DNA from: Rhabditoides inermis
Taxonomy: Eukaryota > Nematoda > Chromadorea > Rhabditida > Rhabditidae
NCBI GenBank assembly: GCA_963966185.1
Contig: CAWZYM010000089.1
Location: 124,001-188,000, forward strand
Direction of reading: 5' to 3'
DNA: 64,000 nt
The first letter of the stretch is position 1, and each line of letters starts with the position of its first letter. The position numbers and the translations under genes are program-made. Below are positions 14,401 through 25,854 of this stretch, one piece after another. The notes beneath the pieces were generated by a model, which saw nothing but the letters and a program-made list of their open reading frames with translations, was not told the DNA's origin and ran no database searches.

Positions 14401-16349
14401 AAGTGTCCGGAAGAAGTGTCCGATAGCTCACCTGATCCTTAATCAAGTGTCCGGACAGTTCACTGAACCTCAATCAAGTGTCCGACTGAAGTGTCCGATA
14501 GCTAACCTGATCCTTAATCGACTGTCCGGACACATCACTGGACCCTAACCAAGTGTCCGTACACGTTACTGAATTGCAATGAAGTGTACGGACATTTCAC
14601 TAAACTTTATTTAAGTGTCCGGAAGAAGTGTCCGATAGCTCACCTGATCCTTAATCGAGTGTCCGGACACCTCACTGAACCTCAATCAAGTGTCCGACTG
14701 AAGTGTCCGATAGCTAACCTGATCCTTAATCAAGTGTCCGGACACTTCACTGAACCTCAATCAAGTGTCCAAATGGTGTGTCCGATAACTCACCTGAACC
14801 TTAATCGACTGTCCGGACACATCACTGGACCTTAATCAAGTGTCCGGACACTTTACTGAACTCCAATAAAGTGTACATACACTTCACTAAACCTCATTAA
14901 AGTGTCCAGAAGAAGTGCCCGATAGCTCAACTGATCCTCGATCGAGTGTTCGGACACCTCACTGAACCTCAATCAAGTGCCCGACTGAAGTGTCCGATAG
15001 CTAACCTGATCCTTAATCAAGTGTCCGGACACTTCACTGAACCTCAATCAAGTGTCCAAATGGTGTGTCCGATAACTCACCTGAACCTTAATCGACTGTC
15101 CGGACACATCACTGGACCTTAATCAAGTGTCCGGACACTTTACTGAACTCCAATAAAGTGTACGGACACTTCACTAAACCTCATTAAAGTGTCCAGAAGA
15201 AGTGCCCGATAGCTCAACTGATCCTTGATCGAGTGTCCGGACACTTCACTGAACCTCAATCAAAAGTCCGAATGATGTGTACGAAAACTCACCTGACCCT
15301 TAATCGACTGTCCGGACACATCACTGGACCTTAACCAAGTGTCCGTACACTTCACTGAACCCCAATGAAGTGTACGGACACTTCACCAAACCTCATTAAA
15401 GTGCCCGGAAGAAGTGTCCGATACCTCACCTGATCCTTAATCAAGTGTCCGGACAGTTCACTGAACCTCAATCAAGTGTCCGAATGATGTGTCCGATAAC
15501 TGACCTAAACCTTAATCGACTGTCCGGACACATCACTGGACCTTAACCAAGTGTCCGTACACCTTACTGAATTCCAATGAAGTGTACGGACATTTCACTA
15601 AACTTTGTTTAAGTGTCCGGAAGAAGTGTCCGATAGCTCCCCTGATCCTTAATCAAGTGTCCGGACAGTTCACTGAACCTCAATCAAGTGTCCGACTGAA
15701 GTGTCCGATAGCTAACCTGATCCTTAATCGACTGTCCGGACACATCACTGGACCCTAACCAAGTGTCCGTACACTTTACTGAATTCCAATGAAGTGTACG
15801 GACATTTCACTAAACTTTATTTAGGTGTCCGGAAGAAGTGTCCGATAGCTCACCTGATCCTTAATCGAGTGTCCGGACACCTCACTGAACCTCAATCAAG
15901 TGTCCGACTGAAGTGTCCGATAGCTAACCTGATCCTTAATCAAGTGTCCGGACACTTCACTGAACCTCAATCAAGTGTCCAAATGGTGTGTCCGATAACT
16001 CACCTGAACCTTAATCGACTGTCCGGACACATCACTGGACCTTAATCAAGTGTCCGGACACTTTACTGAACTCCAATAAAGTGTACATACACTTCACTAA
16101 ACCTCATTAAAGTGTCCAGAAGAAGTGCCCGATAGCTCAACTGATCCTCGATCGAGTGTTCGGACACCTCACTGAACCTCAATCAAGTGTCCGACTGAAG
16201 TGTCCGATAGCTAACCTGATCCTTAATCAAGTGTCCGGACACTTCACTGAACCTCAATCAAGTGTCCAAATGGTGTGTCCGATAACTCACCTGAACCTTA
16301 ATCGACTGTCCGGACACATCACTGGACCTTAATCAAGTGTCCGGACACT
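7124..16349 (+). repeat. Region 3: 1210-bp super-repeats and 3550/4685-bp block copies
   Basis: A 1210-bp period runs through about 9560-12605. A 3550-bp offset joins 7124-9638 to 10674-13188; the private AACTTGATCCTTAATCG variant at 8691 and 12241 proves it. A 4685-bp offset joins 9640-11664 to 14325-16349, shown by GCTCCCCTGATCC at 10951 and 15636. Bases about 12974-13630 instead match 6660-7316 at offset 6314, so the region is a mosaic. A landmark, the GTGTACGGACATTTCACTAAAC form of E, recurs at 7559, 8769, 9899, 11109, 12319, 13661, 14584 and 15794, with steps of 1210, 1130, 1210, 1210, 1342, 923 and 1210. Confidence 0.82.
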
Positions 16350-16808
16350 TAACTGAACTCCAATAAAGTGTACGGACACTTCACCAAACCTCATTAAAGT
16401 GCCCGTAAATTGTGTCCGATAGCTAACCTGATCATCAATGTCCGGACACTTCACTGAACTTCAATCAAGTGTCAGGACACTTCACTGAACCTCAATCAAG
16501 TGTCTAAATGATGTGTCCGATAACTCACCTGAACCTTAATCCACTGTCCGGACACATCACTGTACCTTAATCAAGTGTCCGGACACTTTACTGAACTCCA
16601 ATAAAGTGTACGGACACTTCACTGAACCTCAATCAAGTGTCCGACTGAAGTGTCCGATAGCTAACCTGATCCTTAATGTCCGGACACTTCACTGAACTTC
16701 AATCAAGTGTCCGGACACTTCACTGAACCTCAATCAAAAGTCCGAATGATGTGTCCGAAAACTCACCTGAACCTTAATCGACTGTCCGGACACATCACTG
16801 GACCTTAA
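16290..16808 (+). repeat. Block returning to the Region 1 type (offset 16183)
   Basis: From about 16290 the array switches from the Region 3 type to a copy of bases 107-625. It carries the AAATTGTGTCC, GATCATCAATG and GTCAGGACAC variants seen at the start of the window. The match stops at 16809, where the older copy has TTAACCAAGTG and this one TTAATCAAGTG. A sharp change of repeat type at a monomer boundary is the mark of a recombination junction. Confidence 0.8.
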
Positions 16809-17186
16809 TCAAGTGTCCGGACACTTTACTGAACTCCAATAAAGTGTACGGACACTTCACTAAACCTCATTAAAGTGTCCAGAAGAAGTGCCCGATAGCT
16901 CAACTGATCCTCGATCGAGTGTCCGGACACTTCACTGAACCTCAATCAAAAGTCCGAATGATGTGTTAGAAAACTCACCTGAACCTTAATCGACTGTCCG
17001 GACACATCACTGGACCTTAACCAAGTGTCCGTACACTTTACTGAATTCCAATGAAGTGTACGGACACTTCACTAAACCTCATTAAAGTGTCCGTAAGAAG
17101 TGTCTGATAGCTAACCTGATTCTTAATCAAGTGTCCGGACACTTCAATGAACCTCAATCAAAAGTCCGAATGATGTGTCCGAAAAC

Positions 17187-18370
17187 TCACCTGAACCTTA
17201 ATCGACTGTCCGGACACATCACTGGACCTTAATCAAGTGTCCGGACACTTAACTGAACTCCAATAAAGTGTACGGACACTTCACCAAACCTCATTAAAGT
17301 GCCCGTAAAATGTGTCCGATAGATAACCTGATCATTAATGTCCGGACACTTCACTGAACTTCAATCAAGTGTCCGGACACTTCACTGAACCTCAATCAAG
17401 TGTCCAAATGATGTGTCCGATAACTCACCTGAACCTTAATCCACTGTCCGGACACATCACTGTACCTTAATCAAGTGTCCGGACACTTTACTGAACTCCA
17501 ATAAAGTGTACGGACACTTCACTGAACCTCAATCAAGTGTCCGACTGAAGTGTCCGATAGCTAACCTGATCCTTAATCAAGTGTCCGGACACTTCACTGA
17601 ACCTCAATCAAGTGTCCAAATGGTGTGTCCGATAACTCACCTGAACCTTAATCGACTGTCCGGACACATCACTGGACCTTAATCAAGTGTCCGGACACTT
17701 AACTGAACTCCAATAAAGTGTACGGACACTTCACCAAACCTCATTAAAGTGCCCGTAAAATGTGTCCGATAGATAACCTGATCATTAATGTCCGGACACT
17801 TCACTGAACTTCAATCAAGTGTCCGGACACTTCACTGAACCTCAATCAAGTGTCCAAATGATGTGTCCGATAACTCACCTGAACCTTAATCCACTGTCCG
17901 GACACATCACTGTACCTTAATCAAGTGTCCGGACACTTTACTGAACTCCAATAAAGTGTACGGACACTTCACTGAACCTCAATCAAGTGTCCGACTGAAG
18001 TGTCCGATAGCTAACCTGATCCTTAATCAAGTGTCCGGACACTTTACTGAACCTCAATCAAGTGTCCAAATGGTGTGTCCGATAACTCACCTGAACCTTA
18101 ATCGACTGTCCGGACACATCACTGGACCTTAATCAAGTGTCCGGACACTTAACTGAACTCCAATAAAGTGTACGGACACTTCACCAAACCTCATTAAAGT
18201 GCCCGTAAAATGTGTCCGATAGCTAACCTGATCCTTAATGTCCGAACACTTCACTGAACTTCAATCAAGTGTCCGGACACTTCACTGAACCTCAATCAAG
18301 TGTCCAAATGATGTGTCCGATAACTCACCAGAACCTTAATCCACTGTCCGGACACATCACTGGACCTTAA
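17187..18370 (+). repeat. 450-bp tandem super-repeat, about 2.6 copies
   Basis: The marker GCCCGTAAAATGTGTCCG occurs at 17301, 17751 and 18201, exactly 450 bp apart. The first two copies also share GATAGATAACCTGATCATT; the third has GATAGCTAACCTGATCCTT, so it is older or converted. The array leaves the pattern where GTACAGATAC replaces GTCCGGACAC near 18370. Similar 450-bp steps occur near 57231/57681 and 60531/60981. Confidence 0.83.
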
Positions 18371-20006
18371 TCAAGTGTACAGATACTTCACTGAACCCCA
18401 ATGAAGTGTACGGACACTTCACCAAACCTCATTAAAGTGCCCGGAAGAAGTGTCCGATACCTCACCGGATCCTTAATCAAGTGTCCGGACAGTTCACTGA
18501 ACCTCAATAAAGTGTCCGAATGATGTGTCCGATAACTGACCTGAACCTTAATCGGCTGTCCGGACACATCACTGGACCTTAACCAAGTGTCCGGACACTT
18601 TACTGAATTCTAATGAAGTGTACGGACACTTCACTGAACCTCATTAAAGTGTCCAGAAGAAGTGCCCGATAGCTAACTTGATTCTTAATCAAGTGTCCGG
18701 ACACTTCACTGAACCTCAATCAAGTGTCCGAATGATGTGTCCAAAAACTCACCTGAACCTTAATCGACTGTCCGTACACATCACTGGACCATAATCAAGT
18801 GTACAGATACTTCACTGAACCCCAATGAAGTGTACGGACACTTCACCAAATCTCATTAAAGTGCCCGGAAGAAGTGTCCGATAGCTAACTTGATTTTCAA
18901 TCAAGTGTCCGGACACTTCACTGAACCTCAATCAAGTGTCCGAATGATGTGTCCGAAAACTCACCTGAACCTTAATCGACTGTCCGGACACATCACTGGA
19001 CCTTAATCAAGTGTACAGATACTTCACTGAACCCCAATGAAGTGTACGGACACTTCACCAAACTTCATTAAAGTGCCCGTAAAAAGTGTCCGATAGCTAA
19101 CCTGATCCTTAATGTCCGGACACTTCACTGAACCTCAATCAAGTGTCCAAATGATGTGTCCGATAACTGACCTGAACCTTAATCGACTGTCCGGACACAT
19201 CACTAGACCTTAATCAAGTGTACAGATACTTCACTGAACCCCAATAAAGTGTACGGACACTTCACCAAACCTCATTAAAGTGCCCGTAAAATGTGTCCGA
19301 TAGCTAACCTGATCCTTAATGTCCGGACACTTCACTGAACCTCAATCAAAAGTCCGAATGATGTGTCCGAAAACTCACCTGAACCTTAATCGACTGTCCG
19401 GACACATCACTGGACCTTAATCAAGTGTCCGGACACTTAACTGAACTCCAATAAAGTGTACGGACACTTCACCAAACCTCATTAAAGTGCCCGTAAAATG
19501 TGTCCGATAGCTAACCTGATCCTTAATGTCCGAACACTTCACTGAACTTCAATCAAGTGTCCGGACACTTCACTGAACCTCAATCAAGTGTCCAAATGAT
19601 GTGTCCGATAACTCACCAGAACCTTAATCCACTGTCCGGACACATCACTGTACCTTAATCAAGTGTCCGGACACTTTACTGAACTCCAATAAAGTGTACG
19701 GACACTTCACCAAACATTATTAAAGTTCCCGTAAAAAGTGTCCGATAGCTAACCTGATCCTTAATCAAGTGTCCGGACACTTCACTGAACCTCAATCAAA
19801 AGTCCGAATGATGTGTCCGAAAACTCACCTGAACCTTAATCGACTGTCCGGACACATCACTGGACCTTAATCAAGTGTCCGGACACTTAACTGAACTCCA
19901 ATAAAGTGTACGAACACTTCACCAAACCTCATTAAAGTGCCCGTAAAATGTGTCCGATAGCTAACCTGATCCTTAATGTCCGAACACTTCACTGAACTTC
20001 AATCAA
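17981..20006 (+). repeat. Left copy of a 2.0-kb block duplicated 5.7 kb downstream
   Basis: Matches 23670-25757. The rare CTCACCGGATCC at 18461 and GGACCATAATC at about 18786 recur at offset 5689, and CAAACATTATTAAAG at 19711 recurs at 25462. The downstream copy is longer by two separate 31-bp monomers, so the offset grows from 5689 to 5720 to 5751. The right edge at about 20006 is a junction with a Region 3-type block. Confidence 0.83.
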
Positions 20007-21909
20007 GTGTCCGGACAGTTCACTGAACCTCAATCAAGTGTCCGACTGAAGTGTCCGATAGCTAACCTGATCCTTAATCGACTGTCCGGACACATCACTG
20101 GACCCTAACCAAGTGTCCGTACACGTTACTGAATTGCAATGAAGTGTACGGACATTTCACTAAACTTTATTTAAGTGTCCGGAAGAAGTGTCCGATAGCT
20201 CACCTGATCCTTAATCGAGTGTCCGGACACCTCACTGAACCTCAATCAAGTGTCCGACTGAAGTGTCCGATAGCTAACCTGATCCTTAATCAAGTGTCCG
20301 GACACTTCACTGAACCTCAATCAAGTGTCCAAATGGTGTGTCCGATAACTCACCTGAACCTTAATCGACTGTCCGGACACATCACTGGACCTTAATCAAG
20401 TGTCCGGACACTTTACTGAACTCCAATAAAGTGTACATACACTTCACTAAACCTCATTAAAGTGTCCAGAAGAAGTGCCCGATAGCTCAACTGATCCTCG
20501 ATCGAGTGTTCGGACACCTCACTGAACCTCAATCAAGTGTCCGACTGAAGTGTCCGATAGCTAACCTGATCCTTAATCAAGTGTCCGGACACTTCACTGA
20601 ACCTCAATCAAGTGTCCAAATGGTGTGTCCGATAACTCACCTGAACCTTAATCGACTGTCCGGACACATCACTGGACCTTAATCAAGTGTCCGGACACTT
20701 TACTGAACTCCAATAAAGTGTACGGACACTTCACTAAACCTCATTAAAGTGTCCAGAAGAAGTGCCCGATAGCTCAACTGATCCTTGATCGAGTGTCCGG
20801 ACACTTCACTGAACCTCAATCAAAAGTCCGAATGATGTGTACGAAAACTCACCTGAACCTTAATCGACTGTCCGGACACATCACTGGACCTTAACCAAGT
20901 GTCCGTACACTTCACTGAACCCCAATGAAGTGTACGGACACTTCACCAAACCTCATTAAAGTGCCCGGAAGAAGTGTCCGATACCTCACCTGATCCTTAA
21001 TCAAGTGTCCGGACAGTTCACTGAACCTCAATCAAGTGTCCGAATGATGTGTCCGATAACTGACCTAAACCTTAATCGACTGTCCGGACACATCACTGGA
21101 CCTTAACCAAGTGTCCGTACACCTTACTGAATTCCAATGAAGTGTACGGACATTTCACTAAACTTTGTTTAAGTGTCCGGAAGAAGTGTCCGATAGCTCC
21201 CCTGATCCTTAATCAAGTGTCCGGACAGTTCACTGAACCTCAATCAAGTGTCCGACTGAAGTGTCCGATAGCTAACCTGATCCTTAATCGACTGTCCGGA
21301 CACATCACTGGACCCTAACCAAGTGTCCGTACACTTTACTGAATTCCAATGAAGTGTACGGACATTTCACTAAACTTTATTTAAGTGTCCGGAAGAAGTG
21401 TCCGATAGCTCACCTGATCCTTAATCGAGTGTCCGGACACCTCACTGAACCTCAATCAAGTGTCCGACTGAAGTGTCCGATAGCTAACCTGATCCTTAAT
21501 CAAGTGTCCGGACACTTCACTGAACCTCAATCAAGTGTCCAAATGGTGTGTCCGATAACTCACCTGAACCTTAATCGACTGTCCGGACACATCACTGGAC
21601 CTTAATCAAGTGTCCGGACACTTTACTGAACTCCAATAAAGTGTACATACACTTCACTAAACCTCATTAAAGTGTCCAGAAGAAGTGCCCGATAGCTCAA
21701 CTGATCCTCGATCGAGTGTTCGGACACCTCACTGAACCTCAATCAAGTGTCCGACTGAAGTGTCCGATAGCTAACCTGATCCTTAATCAAGTGTCCGGAC
21801 ACTTCACTGAACCTCAATCAAGTGTCCAAATGGTGTGTCCGATAACTCACCTGAACCTTAATCGACTGTCCGGACACATCACTGGACCTTAATCAAGTGT
21901 CCGGACACT
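20007..21909 (+). repeat. Copy of a Region 3 block (offset 5560)
   Basis: Matches 14447-16349. It includes the CACGTTACTGAATTGCAATG form at 20121, the GCTCCCCTGATCC variant at 21196, TACATACAC markers, and the 1210-bp spacing of the landmark E monomer (20144, 21354). The block is inserted cleanly between two other repeat types at monomer boundaries. Confidence 0.83.
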
Positions 21910-23215
21910 TTACTGAACTCCAATAAAGTGTACGGACACTTCACTAAACCTCATTAAAGTGTCCAGAAGAAGTGCCCGATAGCTCAACTGATCCTTGATC
22001 GAGTGTCCGGACACTTCACTGAACCTCAATCAAAAGTCCGAATGATGTGTACGAAAACTCACCTGAACCTTAATCGACTGTCCGGACACATCACTGGACC
22101 TTAACCAAGTGTCCGTACACTTCACTGAACCCCAATGAAGTGTACGGACACTTCACCAAACCTCATTAAAGTGCCCGGAAGAAGTGTCCGATACCTCACC
22201 TGATCCTTAATCAAGTGTCCGGACAGTTCACTGAACCTCAATCAAGTGTCCGAATGATGTGTCCGATAACTGACCTAAACCTTAATCGACTGTCCGGACA
22301 CATCACTGGACCTTAACCAAGTGTCCGTACACTTTACTGAATTCCAATGAAGTGTACGGACATTTCACTAAACTTTATTTAAGTGTCCGGAAGAAGTGCC
22401 CGATAGCTCAACTGATCCTCGATCGAGTGTCCGGACACTTCACTGAACCTCAATCAAAAGTCCGAATGATGTGTTAGAAAACTCACCTGAACCTTAATCG
22501 ACTGTCCGGACACATCACTGGACCTTAACCAAGTGTCCGTACACTTTACTGAATTCCAATGAAGTGTACGGACACTTCACTAAACCTCATTAAAGTGTCC
22601 GTAAGAAGTGTCTGATAGCTAACCTGATTCTTAATCAAGTGTCCGGACACTTCAATGAACCTCAATCAAAAGTCCGAATGATGTGTCCGAAAACTCACCT
22701 GAACCTTAATCGACTGTCCGGACACATCACTGGACCTTAATCAAGTGTCCGGACACTTAACTGAACTCCAATAAAGTGTACGGACACTTCACCAAACCTC
22801 ATTAAAGTGCCCGTAAAATGTGTCCGATAGCTAACCTGATCATCAATGTCCGGACACTTCACTGAACTTCAATCAAGTGTCAGGACACTTCACTGAACCT
22901 CAATCAAGTGTCTAAATGATGTGTCCGATAACTCACCTGAACCTTAATCCACTGTCCGGACACATCACTGTACCTTAATCAAGTGTCCGGACACTTTACT
23001 GAACTCCAATAAAGTGTACGGACACTTCACTGAACCTCAATCAAGTGTCCGACTGAAGTGTCCGATAGCTAACCTGATCCTTAATGTCCGGACACTTCAC
23101 TGAACTTCAATCAAGTGTCCGGACACTTCACTGAACCTCAATCAAAAGTCCGAATGATGTGTCCGAAAACTCACCTGAACCTTAATCGACTGTCCGGACA
23201 CATCACTGGACCTTA
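21841..23215 (+). repeat. Copy of a Region 1 block (offset 19928)
   Basis: Matches 1913-3287 over about 1.37 kb, including ATGATGTGTTAGAAAAC (22473 against 2545), the GTGTCTGATAGC form of the long monomer and GTCAGGACAC. Only small differences are seen, such as AAATTGTG against AAAATGTG near 22815. A match this far away shows that exchange between distant parts of the array has happened. Confidence 0.8.
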
Positions 23216-23648
23216 ATCAAGTGTCCGGACACTTTACTGAACTCCAATAAAGTGTACGGACACTTCACTAAACCTCATTAAAGTGTCCAGAAGAAGTGCC
23301 CGATAGCTCAACTGATCCTCGATCGAGTGTCCGGACACTTCACTGAACCTCAATCAAAAGTCCGAATGATGTGTTAGAAAACTCACCTGAACCTTAATCG
23401 ACTGTCCGGACACATCACTGGACCTTAACCAAGTGTCCGTACACTTTACTGAATTCCAATGAAGTGTACGGACACTTCACTAAACCTCATTAAAGTGTCC
23501 GTAAGAAGTGTCTGATAGCTAACCTGATTCTTAATCAAGTGTCCGGACACTTCAATGAACCTCAATCAAAAGTCCGAATGATGTGTCCGAAAACTCACCT
23601 GAACCTTAATCGACTGTCCGGACACATCACTGGACCTTAATCAAGTGT
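22390..23648 (+). repeat. 900-bp spaced duplication
   Basis: Bases 22390-22748 recur at 23290-23648 with no difference seen between the paired rows starting 22441/23341, 22501/23401, 22561/23461 and 22621/23521. In addition 16339-17240 matches 22747-23648 at offset 6408. The copy ends where GTCCGGACAC becomes GTACAGATAC at 23649. Confidence 0.83.
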
Positions 23649-23669
23649 ACAGATACTTCACTGAACCTC

Positions 23670-25757
23670 AATCAAGTGTCCGACTGAAGTGTCCGATAGC
23701 TAACCTGATCCTTAATCAAGTGTCCGGACACTTCACTGAACCTCAATCAAGTGTCCAAATGGTGTGTCCGATAACTCACCTGAACCTTAATCGACTGTCC
23801 GGACACATCACTGGACCTTAATCAAGTGTCCGGACACTTAACTGAACTCCAATAAAGTGTACGGACACTTCACCAAACCTCATTAAAGTGCCCGTAAAAT
23901 GTGTCCGATAGCTAACCTGATCCTTAATGTCCGAACACTTCACTGAACTTCAATCAAGTGTCCGGACACTTCACTGAACCTCAATCAAGTGTCCAAATGA
24001 TGTGTCCGATAACTCACCAGAACCTTAATCCACTGTCCGGACACATCACTGGACCTTAATCAAGTGTACAGATACTTCACTGAACCCCAATGAAGTGTAC
24101 GGACACTTCACCAAACCTCATTAAAGTGCCCGGAAGAAGTGTCCGATACCTCACCGGATCCTTAATCAAGTGTCCGGACAGTTCACTGAACCTCAATAAA
24201 GTGTCCGAATGATGTGTCCGATAACTGACCTGAACCTTAATCGGCTGTCCGGACACATCACTGGACCTTAACCAAGTGTCCGGACACTTTACTGAATTCT
24301 AATGAAGTGTACGGACACTTCACTGAACCTCATTAAAGTGTCCAGAAGAAGTGCCCGATAGCTAACTTGATTCTTAATCAAGTGTCCGGACACTTCACTG
24401 AACCTCAATCAAGTGTCCGAATGATGTGTCCAAAAACTCACCTGAACCTTAATCGACTGTCCGTACACATCACTGGACCATAATCAAGTGTACAGATACT
24501 TCACTGAACCCCAATGAAGTGTACGGACACTTCACCAAATCTCATTAAAGTGCCCGGAAGAAGTGTCCGATAGCTAACTTGATTTTCAATCAAGTGTCCG
24601 GACACTTCACTGAACCTCAATCAAGTGTCCGAATGATGTGTCCGAAAACTCACCTGAACCTTAATCGACTGTCCGGACACATCACTGGACCTTAATCAAG
24701 TGTACAGATACTTCACTGAACCCCAATGAAGTGTACGGACACTTCACCAAACTTCATTAAAGTGCCCGTAAAAAGTGTCCGATAGCTAACCTGATCCTTA
24801 ATGTCCGGACACTTCACTGAACCTCAATCAAGTGTCCGGACACTTCACTGAACCTCAATCAAGTGTCCAAATGATGTGTCCGATAACTGACCTGAACCTT
24901 AATCGACTGTCCGGACACATCACTGGACCTTAATCAAGTGTACAGATACTTCACTGAACCCCAATAAAGTGTACGGACACTTCACCAAACCTCATTAAAG
25001 TGCCCGTAAAATGTGTCCGATAGCTAACCTGATCCTTAATGTCCGGACACTTCACTGAACCTCAATCAAAAGTCCGAATGATGTGTCCGAAAACTCACCT
25101 GAACCTTAATCGACTGTCCGGACACATCACTGGACCTTAATCAAGTGTCCGGACACTTAACTGAACTCCAATAAAGTGTACGGACACTTCACCAAACCTC
25201 ATTAAAGTGCCCGTAAAATGTGTCCGATAGCTAACCTGATCCTTAATGTCCGAACACTTCACTGAACTTCAATCAAGTGTCCGGACACTTCACTGAACCT
25301 CAATCAAGTGTCCAAATGATGTGTCCGATAACTCACCAGAACCTTAATCCACTGTCCGGACACATCACTGTACCTTAATCAAGTGTCCGGACACATCACT
25401 GTACCTTAATCAAGTGTCCGGACACTTTACTGAACTCCAATAAAGTGTACGGACACTTCACCAAACATTATTAAAGTTCCCGTAAAAAGTGTCCGATAGC
25501 TAACCTGATCCTTAATCAAGTGTCCGGACACTTCACTGAACCTCAATCAAAAGTCCGAATGATGTGTCCGAAAACTCACCTGAACCTTAATCGACTGTCC
25601 GGACACATCACTGGACCTTAATCAAGTGTCCGGACACTTAACTGAACTCCAATAAAGTGTACGGACACTTCACCAAACCTCATTAAAGTGCCCGTAAAAT
25701 GTGTCCGATAGCTAACCTGATCCTTAATGTCCGAACACTTCACTGAACTTCAATCAA
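23670..25757 (+). repeat. Right copy of the 5.7-kb-spaced block, with two extra 31-bp monomers
   Basis: Downstream partner of 17981-20006. Relative to that copy it has one extra A monomer at about 24826-24856 and one extra C/D-type monomer at about 25381-25411 (CACATCACTGTACC appears twice in succession). Both gains are exactly one 31-bp monomer, pointing to slippage or unequal exchange in monomer register rather than random insertion. Confidence 0.85.
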
Positions 25758-25854
25758 GTGTCCGGACACTTCACTGAACCTCAATCAAGTGTCCAAATGA
25801 TGTGTCCGATAACTCACCAGAACCTTAATCCACTTTCCGGACACATCACTGTAC

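Noticed and set aside
22390..23648. Retroelement long terminal repeats flanking an internal region (900-bp spacing)
   Set aside because: The interval between copies is ordinary satellite, with no primer-binding site, polypurine tract or coding capacity, and no target-site duplication.
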